Shown piece by piece: positions 54,254 through 64,000 of a stretch of DNA of 64,000 bases (the first letter of the stretch is position 1; each line of letters begins with the position of its first letter). This DNA is from Podocnemis expansa (lineage: Eukaryota > Chordata > Testudines > Podocnemididae): contig ML682090.1 of NCBI GenBank assembly GCA_007922195.1, positions 1,193,956 through 1,257,955 on the forward strand, in the 5' to 3' direction. The notes beneath the pieces were generated by a model. It did no database searches. It saw only the letters and a program-made list of their open reading frames with translations, and was not told the DNA's origin. The position numbers and the translations under genes were made by a program.

Positions 54254-54550
54254 CCACAATGGGTGTAGTCTCCTGGGCTGGGCTGGGCCGGCCATGGGGC
54301 CCATGGTGGGGAGAGCCTGGAGCTGGGCCAGGGTGCCCGATGGGGCCCCCTGGTGGGTGGGTGGGGCCTGGACCAGGAGTGGGGCCCCCAGAGAGGGGCG
54401 GAGCCTGGAACCAGGAACAGACCCGACCTGCCAGTGGCAGGGCTGAGGAGAGACAGTGGGCTGCAGGCTGGCGGGGGGCGCCCAGAGCCACAAGGGAGCA
54501 GTCAAAGGGCTGACTGCAGCTCTGAAGCTTCTGGTTGCAGAGCCCTGCAC
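54254..54550. other. G-rich block in AT-rich intron
   Basis: A sharp GC-rich stretch with GGTGGGTGGGTGGGG and GGGCTGGGCTGGGCCGG. It borders the hAT copy at 53,976. It opens GAGCCACAATGGGTG and closes CTGCAGCTCTGAAG. Not a CpG island. The frames in it are unsupported. Confidence 0.5.
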
Positions 54551-55385
54551 TAGTCTCTCTGTGTCTTCCCATACAAGAAGGTAACACGGTAAACCTGGGA
54601 AAGGAGTATATATGCCTTTAATTTCATGTTCCTAACGTAGCTCTTTGGAAATATTTTCATGGGTTCAGCTATGACATACAGTGTAATCTTTCATTAAAGA
54701 TCAATATTAATGCTTTGCTTTGGCAGTGGCTCTTATGGAACCATAAACTAATATTTTTCAGTAAAATTCAAAGTTTACAAAAAAGCAGCTGTTCATTTCA
54801 CTTTATTGTTTGTTTTTTTTTAAAAAAATGTATATTTGATTGTGTGAAAGCTCTCAAGTTCTGAATCCTAGAACTAGTGTGTTGGATTCAGGCACAGACA
54901 ATTCCTTTGCTACAGTGGATTTTACTTGTGTTCTGGAGAGATGGCTGGTAAAATTCAGTACTTAGTTCATTATGCTCTAAAAGACATAGATTACTCTAGA
55001 ATCTAAGGTGCTTAACTTGTGATAAGGGAATAAACATATTTCATGAATTACATTTTTTTTCCTTTCTCCTTTCTTTGTCTACTCTCATGTTATATGTTTG
55101 TATAATTTAGACCAAGCTCTTTGGGGTAGGGATCATGACTCTCTCTGCAAATGGCCATGCAAAGTGATTGTTCTTGTACATGTTTGTTGTTTTGCTTATA
55201 GAATGTTAAGTATCAGAATTTTTTTTTTAAATTTATTTTGCCACATAAATGGGCTACACCTCTTGCAAGGTTTGACTTGTATCTACATTATGGTAATAGT
55301 AAAATGTGTGTGCCTATCACTGCAATTCTGTTATGTTGCTTGATGGTTTGGGAAATGGCTCCTTTTTCGAGAAAGTTTGATTGGC
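54551..55385. other. Intron, old LINE-like tail
   Basis: About 55,110-55,230 (CAAGCTCTTTGGGGTAGGGA, TTGTACATGTTTGT) is the same old repeat end as at 27,560. No exon was identified. Confidence 0.4.
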
Positions 55386-55470
55386 ATGGGACGTATAGAA
55401 TCATTGAAACTGAAGGGGACCCTGAGAGTCATCGAGTCCAATCCCCTGTGCTTATGGCTCTTGTATCTCA
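55386..55470 (-). mobile_element. CR1-like 3' fragment, minus strand
   Basis: ATAGAATCATTGAAACTGAA, GGGGACCCTGAGAGTCATCG and AGTCCAATCCCC follow the complement of a CR1 3' end, including the last unit. Confidence 0.7.
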
Positions 55471-56090
55471 TACAAATGATCAGAAATGCAGACATTTCAG
55501 AAAGATGCAGAGGTAAACCTAGGCTTATTTGGGGCTCTATTTTTATGAAAACTATTCAATACTTTCTTAAAACCTGGCTCTAAATGTTAGCAAATGGAAT
55601 GTGATCTTCGTATGCAATGCACCGATGAAACAGTTGCTTATATTTATGAGTAGTTTATGTTGGATTTGGGTTGAAGATAGGATTTTCCAAAGGACGGCAA
55701 ATTCCGAATACAAACAATAGACAATTTTTTTTTCTCTCCTGGACCCCAAAGGATAGATGTTCAAATTTTTTTTTGTTTTTGTTTTGGGTTTCTTAAACTC
55801 CTTTATGGCCAGATCTTCATTAATAACTCCTGCCAGTACAGTGAGCTTATGTGGTATTTTTATGATATTTCTGTATCAGCAAAAGTTGTCGCACAGATGT
55901 AGTAGGCTGTCAAAACCACTTTTTTAATATTGGCATAACCTGTGTCTACGTTAGAAGGCTATACTAGCTTTTTTAGTATTGACACTGCCTGATTTTGATA
56001 CGCCATGGTACCATCTGTCAGCAGCAAGTCCTGCATATACTAGAAGATTCAATTGTGTATTTTAACCAGCCAGCGGCACTATTTATAACT
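55471..56090. other. Intron, nothing certain
   Basis: Possible traces of a worn MITE near 55,900-56,010 (CCTGTGTCTACGTTAGAAGG). No exon was identified. Confidence 0.35.
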
Positions 56091-56186
56091 AAGTTCCAAA
56101 GGGGCAGCTGTGTTAGTCTAGTTTAGTAAAACAAACAAGGAGTCCTGTGGCATTTAATCTTTAAGTACCACAGGACTCCATGTTTG
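56091..56186. mobile_element. Very short Penelope-like palindrome with duplication
   Basis: Outer arm only (TTCCAAAGGGGCAGCTGTG to CTGTGGCATTTAATC) followed by the truncated complement to GACTCCATGTTTG. The flanks TTTATAACT (56082-56090, 56187-56195) match in all 9. Confidence 0.85.
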
Positions 56187-56640
56187 TTTATAACTTTTCT
56201 TGCAACAGGATTGACTCTTGGCTGGGGACTGCAAATGGGTTAACTTCTGTGTTGTATGGTTGCACTTTGTGTCAACAGTTGTAAAGGTTTTGTACACTTA
56301 TACTTAAACTTATCAACATATCCTTGTTTGGAATTGAAGTTGAAAGGCAATTTTATCCAACTTCGCAGTCCTGTGGACTTCTCTCTTGCACTGCCTTACT
56401 GTATGAGTTCAGAGAGGAGTGCTATGGTCCATAAACTCAGAAGGCAGACAGCACTTCCTATACAATTCATGCAGATTGTCTTTCACCTGTTCAGGGATTG
56501 ATGGTTGCTAGACGTGTCTGAGTTTTCATAATAGGTCGGCCTGGGTACCCACTTAAATGGCTCCATCAGACTATGCTTACAGCTAAATATGATGTAACAG
56601 CACAGAAGAGGAGACCTATGTATTGTTTCTCTGCTTTGAC

Positions 56641-57122
56641 TAGTGGTTTTCAACTGTGCTGTGAGAACTCTCCAAGTGTGCTGTGAAATTTTTCTGGGAG
56701 CTGAGCCTGGGCTGGAACCATTTTGAATCTCCCACCCTGTGCAGCCCAAGTATCAGGGGCTTGCAGGGCAGGAAATGTAAAACGCTGCTGCAGGCTGCTG
56801 GCTGTGGTGAGTGTGTGCGTGAAGGGTTGGGGGCAAGGAAGCAGGAGCTGGGTGTGAGGTGCAGGGGGAGTTAAGCTGTCGAACACTGCTATGTATTGGA
56901 GGAAGGAGGGAACTGGGTCTGGGAGGTGCCAGAGGAGTGGGAACCATGATAAAGGGGGTGCTGTGAGGTGCTGGGGTGGGTGAGTTGAGCCAAGAAACTG
57001 TGGATGTGAGGTGGGGGGGGAGGAGTCCCATGGGGAAGGGGGGCACTGGAGGGGTGTGAGTATGTCATGGAGTTTTGTCTCATTGAAGTATGTGGTGTTA
57101 CTGAAAAGGGTGGGAGCCACTG
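56641..57122. mobile_element. hAT-type MITE with G-rich centre
   Basis: It starts TAGTGGTTTTCAACTGTGC and ends GGGTGGGAGCCACTG. The centre holds many GAGGTGCNGGGG-like and GGAGGAAGGAGGG runs. The 8-bp duplication is unclear. The frames here are unsupported. Confidence 0.6.
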
Positions 57123-57150
57123 GCTTAGAAGAATGAAGGAGTTAAACTTA

Positions 57151-57332
57151 ACAAATGAGGAGTCCTGTGGCACTTTTAAAGACCAACAAATTTATTTACT
57201 GCCTGAGCTTTCGTGGGAGAAAATCCCACTGGGATTTGCTCGTGCAATAAATAAATTTGCTAGTCTTTAGAAGTGCCACAGAGCTCATTGTTTGTTCTGC
57301 TGAACTAGACTAACACAGTTACACCTCTGGAA
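57151..57332. mobile_element. Penelope-like palindrome with 9-bp duplication
   Basis: The left arm is truncated at ACAAATGAGGAGTCCTGTGG. The arms meet at CCCACTGGGATTTGC, and the right arm ends AGTTACACCTCTGGAA-like. The flanks TTAAACTTA (57142-57150 and 57333-57341) match exactly. Confidence 0.85.
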
Positions 57333-59407
57333 TTAAACTTAGTAGTGATGAATGCAGAGGTTCTTAATGTGACATTCATTTTCTGTAGTTCATTGAATGT
57401 AGTGGCCAAACAAAAAGTATTATTCATGTAAGAACTGGGTTTATTGTACATTAGCGCTATGTGTAGCTCATACTGCATGGTGCAATTTTAATAATGCATA
57501 GAACCAATGGGAAAACTGTAACATTTTGACTAACAGCTTGACTTAAGACTGTGTTTAAAATAGTGATCATTTGTATAAATATTAGACACAGAATTTGGAG
57601 CAAAGGAAGGGAGAGTAAAAAATGCAAGAGAAAAATTTGAATGTTACCTTTACTGCTGGAGTTGTATCCCAATTTAAATATATTGCTCTAGGTTTTGTGC
57701 CTGTTTGTCCTATTAAAATAAAATCCTGTATTATTTGAGGTTATAGAATGCACTTAGTAATTGAAAAACTGAAATCATAAGCTCTAGAGATGGATTAGGA
57801 CCCACTTAGTCTGCTTTCTGCCTCACTATCCCCTAGTATACATTTACTAGCAATGAGTATGGTCTGCATGAAATCCTTCTGTTCTACCTCACAGCCTAGA
57901 GATCATCTTGTGACAGCATTCCAGACATTTGACACACCCAGGTCTTATTAGAAAACAAGCTTCTGTAACTGAGTTAGGAATTGCACATACCCATCCCAAT
58001 TTCACTGTGCATACTTTTAACAGCAACGGATACACTTGAATGTTCTTGATGTTCAGATCAAAATCTTGGCTGTTGTTGCTTCTTGGGTGTTTAAGTTGTT
58101 CAAGTAAAAACATCTTTAAAAATAAAGCCAAAAATCAGGTAAGCAACTTTAAATTGTTCCGCAAATAAAATATGTATCTTGGGCTGAAGTTGTAAAGATG
58201 CCCAATGCAATTTTGGATGTTTTATAAGTAAGTGACCTGTGTAATTGTAAGTGAACAGGAAACTGCTACCAAGTATTGTAAACAAACAGGTGCACACAGA
58301 TGGGTTTAGCAGTTACTTTAAGATGAAAATGCTTCTTGGGCATCTTTGAGAGGCAGATCATGCAACACTTACCTGCATTAACAGTCCCTTTAGCTTCCTT
58401 GTGGCTGCTGGATCTGACCCAAAAATTGGAACATTTTGTCAGTTTCATTCATTCAGATTAATAGGCCCAGAATCCTTTAGCATCCTTTAAGAATGTTCTT
58501 TCCTGAAACTAAATCCTGAGAAACCTTAAATAAAACAGTGTGCACATACTTAGTCTTTTGTTAAGTAATTATTTAAGTTTGAGCAAAAATAAATACCAAT
58601 CCCCCCCCCCACCCCGGTTCAGTCTGCTAGTATTGTATCAGAATCAAGATAGGATGCTGTAATACTGGCCTTGATAAGATTGCCCAGTTTCTGTAGGTCA
58701 AGCTTATTACACAGGCCACCTTACTAAAATCCCCAAATAATTGTAAATCAAAAGGCTTTTATCTGTGGTTTTGAAAGTGCAGTTGCAGGTTTGAGAATCT
58801 GCAATGTTTTCCTTTCTTCTTTGCGTACAATTGATATAGAATCTGGCACATAGATCTGATTCCATGCCAAATGCAAATCTGAAAACAGTTTTTAAAAATA
58901 AAGTTTGATGTATAACTTTTTTGTTTTGACAAGACAAATGACTCCAATTGTATAGGCATGGACATAAGGATTCCGAGATTGTTTGCAGAAAAGTTCTGTA
59001 GTGTAATTCAGTACGGTCTTTTGCAATCAGAGCTTGATCTCTCTGGAGGCTCATAAGAGACCATAGTCCTATTCTGAATTTAACAATCTGTTCATTAGAG
59101 AGTTGAGTAAAATAACAGATACACTCCATTTCTGACCAATAAATATAGCTTGGTTATAACTTTTATATGTGTGTAGAGCTTTACAAATTATACACAGGGG
59201 TGACTTGACTCACTGCTGAAATGCAACTATTTCTGGGTCAGACAATGTTCTAATAGCATGCAACTTTGCACAGCTGTTTAAAACAGAATGCAAAGAACTG
59301 CGTATTGAGTGGAAACAGCAGCAAAAACAGTGTAGAATAATTATGGAAGATTGGGTAGTATGTTGGTGTTAACACCCCTGCTTTTATGAAAGGTAGCTTG
59401 AGAACTG
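57333..59407. other. Intron, nothing recognised
   Basis: The interval has a run of C at 58,602-58,611 and no clear repeats or exons. The frames at 58,707-59,129 lack any signature. Confidence 0.4.
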
Positions 59408-59572
59408 TTAGGGTATGTCTGCACTGTGGTAAAATGGCCCAGGATATGTGCACTGAGCACAGCTTCCAGCCTAAGCCTGAATGTCTACACTGTAATTTTA
59501 TAGCCCTTCAGTGTGAGTTGACCTGGGCCATCCATGAATGTTTTATTGAAGTGTAGACAGAGTCAGTCAGTG
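59408..59572. mobile_element. MITE with TGTCTRCACTG ends
   Basis: TTAGGGTATGTCTGCACTGTGG-like at the left (in part GGTATGTCTGCACTG) faces GAAGTGTAGACAGAGTC at the right. The interior has CTGGGCCATCC and ATGGCCCAGG as self-complements. Confidence 0.6.
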
Positions 59573-60024
59573 TTAAGCCTTTTTGATACCAGGGAGTGAC
59601 TTCCTGTGCTGTGTCAGGGAGACCTTGGGGATCAGGGCCCGTCCCTGGACTGGTCATTAGGGCAGTCTTTCTCAAGTGACCAAAGTTGGCTGGGTCTCAT
59701 GTCTTAAATCTCAGCTGCAAACAGCGCAGCTCCCTTAGTAGTGAGAAGCAGCACTTGCTACAGCGAAGGCCTGGACAGAAGACTGTCACCTACTGAATTT
59801 CTGCTACGAGTTCTGTAACACAAATGGGAGACCATTACCGATGGCATACTGCCATAATAATGTTTTGCACTTGGTGCTGTTTATCTGAGCACCACAAGGT
59901 TCTTAACAGAAGAGACTAAACTTCATGATGTGCATTTTCCAGGCTGCGGAAGTGGAACTGAGTTTTGTGACATGCCCAAAGGCATGCGACAAGGTTGTGA
60001 AAAGTGAGGAAAAGATCAGGTGCC

Positions 60025-60735
60025 CTGGTACTCAGGCCTGGCCTATACTAGGGATTTACTTCAGGGTAGTTGTGTGTCTCTAAGAAAGAAAAAACATCAC
60101 CCTAAAAGGAAGAATTCTTTTGTTGACCTAGCTACTGTCTCTTGGAGAGAGGGATTACCTGTGCCCAGGGAGGGGTTCTTCCATTGTAGTTAACCCACTT
60201 CCCCAAGAGGCAATGGCTACAGGTAGGTCTATGTTAAAAACGCTGCATCAGTGCAGTTGTAGCACTTAAATGAAGACAGTTTGGGCAAGAGTTCTGTCAG
60301 TGTTGTTAAGCCACCCACCTGAGGAGAGAGTCACGTCAATGGGTGACGCTCTTGTGCTCACCTGGGGCTGTCTACACCAGGGGTTAGGTTGGTATAGCTA
60401 TGTTTTCTCAGTGGTGTGGATTTATCACACCTCTGAGAGATGCAGTTATGCTGATGTAAGTTTTCAATGTGCAGCAGCCCTTGTCTGCAGTAGCATGTAT
60501 GTCGGCAAAACATTTGTTGCTCAGGAGTAAGAAAAAAAATCCTCTGCATGACGCAAAGTTTGCCATCATAAGTGCTTGCGTGTACAGTGTTACGTTGGCA
60601 GGAGAGATCTCCCACCAACATAGCTACTGCCACTCATTTAGGTGGTTTTATGATGTCAGCAGAAGAGCGCTCTCCTGTCAACATAAGGGGGCCACACATA
60701 CACTCTTGCAGAGGCACTTAAGTGTAGACTTCCTC
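60025..60735. mobile_element. Nested or tandem TGTAGACA-type MITEs
   Basis: Several MITE ends lie close together: CTGGCCTATACTAGGG, GTAGGTCTATGTTAAAAACG, GGGGCTGTCTACACCAGGGG and CACTTAAGTGTAGACTTCC. The interior CTGATGTAAGTTTTCAATGTG and TTGGTATAGCTATGTTTTC parts recur. I cannot separate the individual copies surely. Confidence 0.5.
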
Positions 60736-63212
60736 GCTCAGTCTGCTAATCATTGTGAAAGATCAGCCTTGATGAGCACAGCACAAGGTGGTCAGCTACA
60801 AGCCGCTGTCAGAGGAAAGTGCTAAACTTCTAATGTTGCATCATGAAAAATATAAGATTTTTTTTTAAAAAATCAGATATTTAAAATGTCACAAATTGAT
60901 TCCACAGTACTCTGAAGGGGATCTTGAACCAGTGTTTGATTTGACCAAAGGTCTCCAGACATTAATCTGAGGGCTTGTCTACGCTTAAAATGCTGTAGTG
61001 GTGCAGACCAGCCCTAATCCATTGACTCAGCATTGCTGCCATCCTGACTCTTCTTTACTTAGTGCACTGCAAATTATTTTAAGTGACGTATAATTCTGGA
61101 GAAACTTTTTTCCCCTCCAAAGGTGGTTATTGGTGTTTGAATATCACTCTTTTGTAGTATGACAGTATATACAGGGTAGGACAAAGTAATTTAAACAACT
61201 AATGTCCAGGGTGGAGGATGATTTTTGTTGAGTATAATATAAAGGAGTGGTCCATGAATCAGACTGAAACCCTCAACCTGTAGGTCTGTGATGTATAGTT
61301 ATATGCCACGTGCTGAAATACCTATGTGCTAAGGATAATTTAGGGATTGACTAATAACCTTTATTGTACTCTTGTTGATTTAATACCCTGTGGGTTTTGT
61401 TACACTTCAGAAGTATTTCATTTTATTTCTTTAAATGCTACTAACTCTTTATCTTCATTTTGGGGCAGAATTCTTTTAACCTAATACATTAAGTGCAGAA
61501 TTAATCCTTTCTTGAATGTCCACTGAGATAAGAAAAGTTTTAGAGAAGGAGAGAAACGCAACTGAAACTGAACTGATACGCTGTGACTATGGTTTTGGGA
61601 GGTCTTGAATGTTGATTGGGACAGGTTCTCTCACTCATTGAGTAACTTCAGCTATAAATTTAAGTTAGCTAAATATTTAAGTCTCACCCTGGAATAATCA
61701 AGCCAGAAACTGCTTAAACAGGGGGTGATAAAAGTCGAGAAGATCTTTTGAAATGGTGATTTGCCATGCTAATTAATTGACTGTTTTAACAGTCAGGTTC
61801 TTGTGTGTATTATTAAAAATATTCTGCTTCATACTTTACAGAAGTTAAATATTGAATTAAATCAACTCCTGTGTGCAATAGGATAGCAAGACTACTTTTT
61901 CCTCAGTTTTTTTTCTTGAGTTTATTCTACTTATGAAAAAATGTACAATGGAATGTTGTCCAGTTTGTTGCTGAAATGGAAGTTACATGAGTTTTGTTCT
62001 TGGCATTACCTCATTCTCTCACTGTGTGACAATTTCCCTTATGTTCTCAGTGTCTCATCTGTAGACAGCAAATACTTACCAATGTGTCATAAGGGTGAGG
62101 TTAGCTAGTCTTTTTATAGCATTTTACAGCACTTTACAGACATTAGCTAAGTAGCTGTCATGACATCCCTATGAGATGGGTATTTTAGATGGCTAACTGA
62201 AGTTAGTAAAGCACTTGGACATATGTATAGGTTAGTCTCTCTCTCTCTCCCTCTCTCATGGGGGTTGCCCATGCTTTGCAGTAGTTAAGGTTGAGCCATG
62301 GTCCCCCATTAAGAGCAGATGTTTGAGTGCACTAAACTCCATGTGCATTTTCAGATTGTTTTGAGAATTGATATGCCTCTGGGGTGCCTGGAATGGGGTT
62401 AGTGGAGCAAGCATGAGGGCATTTGATTAAGGGATTTTGAAGATACAGTTACACCTAAAAAGGAGCTGACTTTTAGAATTTTCAATTAGTAACATTTCTT
62501 GGTGTGCAGAGCTAGGGGATTTTTTTCTTCTTTTTTTGGCCCTTGTAAAACTCATATTGCTAGACTGTCCCTGGGCTCAGCTGTTCTGGGGAACCAAGGA
62601 CCAATTTAGAGAGATGTCAAGGTATTGCTACTACTTGAGTTTACCATGTCAGTTGTCAGTGCAAGTTTGAAGAGGATCAGCAGCCTATAAGTGTATCCCC
62701 AATGCTATTTACCTGTCTGAGCCCTACTCTGGGAAAATTTAGTAAGTAGTGCTGTCTTGGATATGAGGCCTGGTATAACAACGTGGAGCCAAGCTGCCCT
62801 CGGAGGGACTAGCTCCCCACTGAAAATGAGAGGCAACATCTTCAAGAGTACTTGAAAAGATGAAACTATTCTGTGCCAGGAGGGGTTTGCTGAATTCCAG
62901 CTGGGATAGCAGTAGGCACAAGAGTCTGGATCTGTGCAGGGAGGTAAGAACTGGGCTATTTGGCATCTAATCGAAGCACACAAATGTCAAAATTGGGCTG
63001 GGCAGCTGAGAACAGGCTTGCTCAGGGTCTGTTCGTGTCAGACGCACAGTATTGAGGAGAGCCTGTCAAAATGTTGCACTCTAACCACCAAATCTGTACT
63101 GTGTGTTCACACAAACTTGCTACATTTTTAATCTGAGACAGCAGCATACACACAGGGCAGTGGGTGTGCAACATTTTGATGCACTCCATGTTCCTGTAGT
63201 CCAAAGTGCAGT
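60736..63212. other. Intron; simple repeat and old repeat traces
   Basis: A CTCTCTCTCTCTCCCTCTCTC simple repeat (in part) lies at about 62,237-62,257. About 62,110-62,200 (CACTTTACAGACATTAGC, TCCCTATGAGATGGGTATTT) resembles an L2/MIR3 tail. No exon was identified. Confidence 0.4.
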
Positions 63213-63220
63213 GTATAGAT

Positions 63221-63697
63221 CAGGTGTGGCCAGACTGCAGCTCGCAAGCCACATGCAGCTCTTGGATGAAAAACTGTGGCTCCTGGAAGAACGCCAGCAA
63301 ATCAGTTTAGGAAAGCAGCCACAGCCAAGGAGTTCAGGAGGGGGTCAGGATGGCAGGGAGAAGTGCAGGGCATGGTTGGGGATGGCAGGGAGAAGTGTGG
63401 CATGGTTGGGATTTTAAATAACTCGCCACTAGCCTGCAGTCTTCTACGTCAAGCAGCAGCCAAGTTTTTACTGTATAGGCCTAATTTTCATGGCAACCTT
63501 AAGTAATTATCAGAATCTGACATTAGTAGCATCAATGATTTTCCTCTTTTTATGATAAAATTGAAGTGTGCAATGAATTTTAAACTTAGTAATTTTGGAG
63601 TAGGTAAAAGTATGTGGCAATAAGCCTCACTGCAGCTCTCGAGGGTTTAATAATCAACTTGTGTGGCTCTTGAGTTCCATAAGTTTGGCCATCCCTG
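63221..63697. mobile_element. hAT-type MITE, long form, perfect duplication
   Basis: It starts CAGGTGTGGCCAGACTGC and ends AAGTTTGGCCATCCCTG. GTATAGAT flanks both sides (63213-63220, 63698-63705). It is the same family as at 51,356, with an extra tandem GGCAGGGAGAAGTG segment near 63,352-63,400. Confidence 0.92.
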
Positions 63698-63705
63698 GTA
63701 TAGAT

Positions 63706-63858
63706 CAGTGGTTCTCAGCCACTGTGTCAGGACATATTACTGTGTGGAGAGCCAGGGAGATGGCTGGATTTGACCTGGGGGTGGTGGTCTGGTGTGTCCT
63801 GTAGGGTCGTCAAATGCTGCCAAGTGTGTTGTGACGCGCAGAAGGTCACGAACCACTG
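63706..63858. mobile_element. hAT-type MITE abutting the previous one
   Basis: It starts CAGTGGTTCTCAGCC and ends GTCACGAACCACTG. The left duplicate GTATAGAT (63698-63705) is shared with the element before it, and the right one is GTGCAGAT (63859-63866). Confidence 0.85.
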
Positions 63859-63981
63859 GTGCAGATAGTGGCTAGGTGACTATTTAGAGGCATGTACTAC
63901 TGAGATCAGAAGGGGGGAAACACTCCCATTGAGATCAGTTGATACCCCTTAGAGCTATTGTTTCAGGCTTTATACATTTCC

Positions 63982-64000
63982 ATTTGCAGTTCTCTTTCAG
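63982..64000 (+). other. Possible splice acceptor at the window end
   Basis: The last bases, ATTTGCAGTTCTCTTTCAG, form a pyrimidine-rich run with AG and could be the acceptor for the next exon. The exon would lie outside the window, so this cannot be tested here. Confidence 0.25.

Noticed and set aside
54170..54587. Frames in the G-rich block as a coding exon
   Set aside because: Low complexity, present on both strands, no splice support.
56641..57173. Pro/His-rich minus-strand frames as genes
   Set aside because: They are the complement of the G-rich centre of a hAT-type MITE and have no domain.
6706..57332. Calling the palindromic copies DNA-transposon MITEs
   Set aside because: The flanking duplications are 9-13 bp and end truncations vary, which do not fit cut-and-paste elements with fixed short duplications.
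1..64000. CRISPR arrays, operons or bacterial genes
   Set aside because: The sequence has introns, LINEs, SINEs and MITEs and no bacterial gene structure. The tandem repeat at 1-720 has no spacer structure.
1..64000. tRNA, rRNA or snRNA genes
   Set aside because: I saw no intact cloverleaf or other known structural RNA on reading. MIR copies have tRNA-derived heads but are degraded SINEs.

Overview
The window looks like vertebrate nuclear DNA from a sauropsid, most likely a turtle. It is AT-rich and full of introns and old repeats. The repeat content points that way: a CR1 LINE with an ATTCTATG-type 3' tail, MIR-like SINEs, a PNMA-type Ty3/gypsy LTR retrotransposon, many hAT-type MITEs and palindromic Penelope-like copies. 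I see no L1 or Alu. The species call is inference from repeat families only.

Layout. 1-720 is a decaying minisatellite of about 38 bp period. 934-21,311 (+) carries the last twelve or more exons of a host coiled-coil gene that I could not name; all splice phases agree and the protein ends in DESDW with a poly(A) signal at 21,422. Its largest intron (6,628-19,067) holds an antisense Ty3/gypsy retrotransposon (8,688-16,461) with two LTRs, TATG target duplications, a polypurine tract, a candidate primer site, a PNMA-like gag with a GGGAAAC frameshift heptamer, and a broken pol. A hAT-type element has jumped into the 3' end of pol.

21.4-42.2 kb is intergenic and repeat-rich. It holds a local duplication that preserves an empty insertion site, Penelope-like palindromes, TTCGAA-palindrome MITEs, a retroviral integrase fragment, a cluster of hAT MITEs, and a nest of one Penelope-like copy inside another. 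At 42.3-42.75 kb a CpG island contains the first coding exon (MAPAD, donor at 42,693) of a second + strand gene. The rest of the window is mostly its first intron(s), with one candidate second exon at 52,219. That intron contains a long CR1 with an uninterrupted 768-codon frame (44,698-47,043), more hAT and Penelope-like copies, and two hAT MITEs stacked in one target site at 63.2-63.9 kb. The last bases of the window resemble a splice acceptor.

Most notable: (1) an LTR element whose Gag looks like the PNMA gene family and whose frameshift heptamer matches that used by domesticated relatives; (2) a 30-bp inversion between its two LTRs; (3) seven premature stops that are all TGA; (4) palindromic elements with 9-13 bp target duplications whose core resembles the minimal hammerhead ribozyme of Penelope-like elements.
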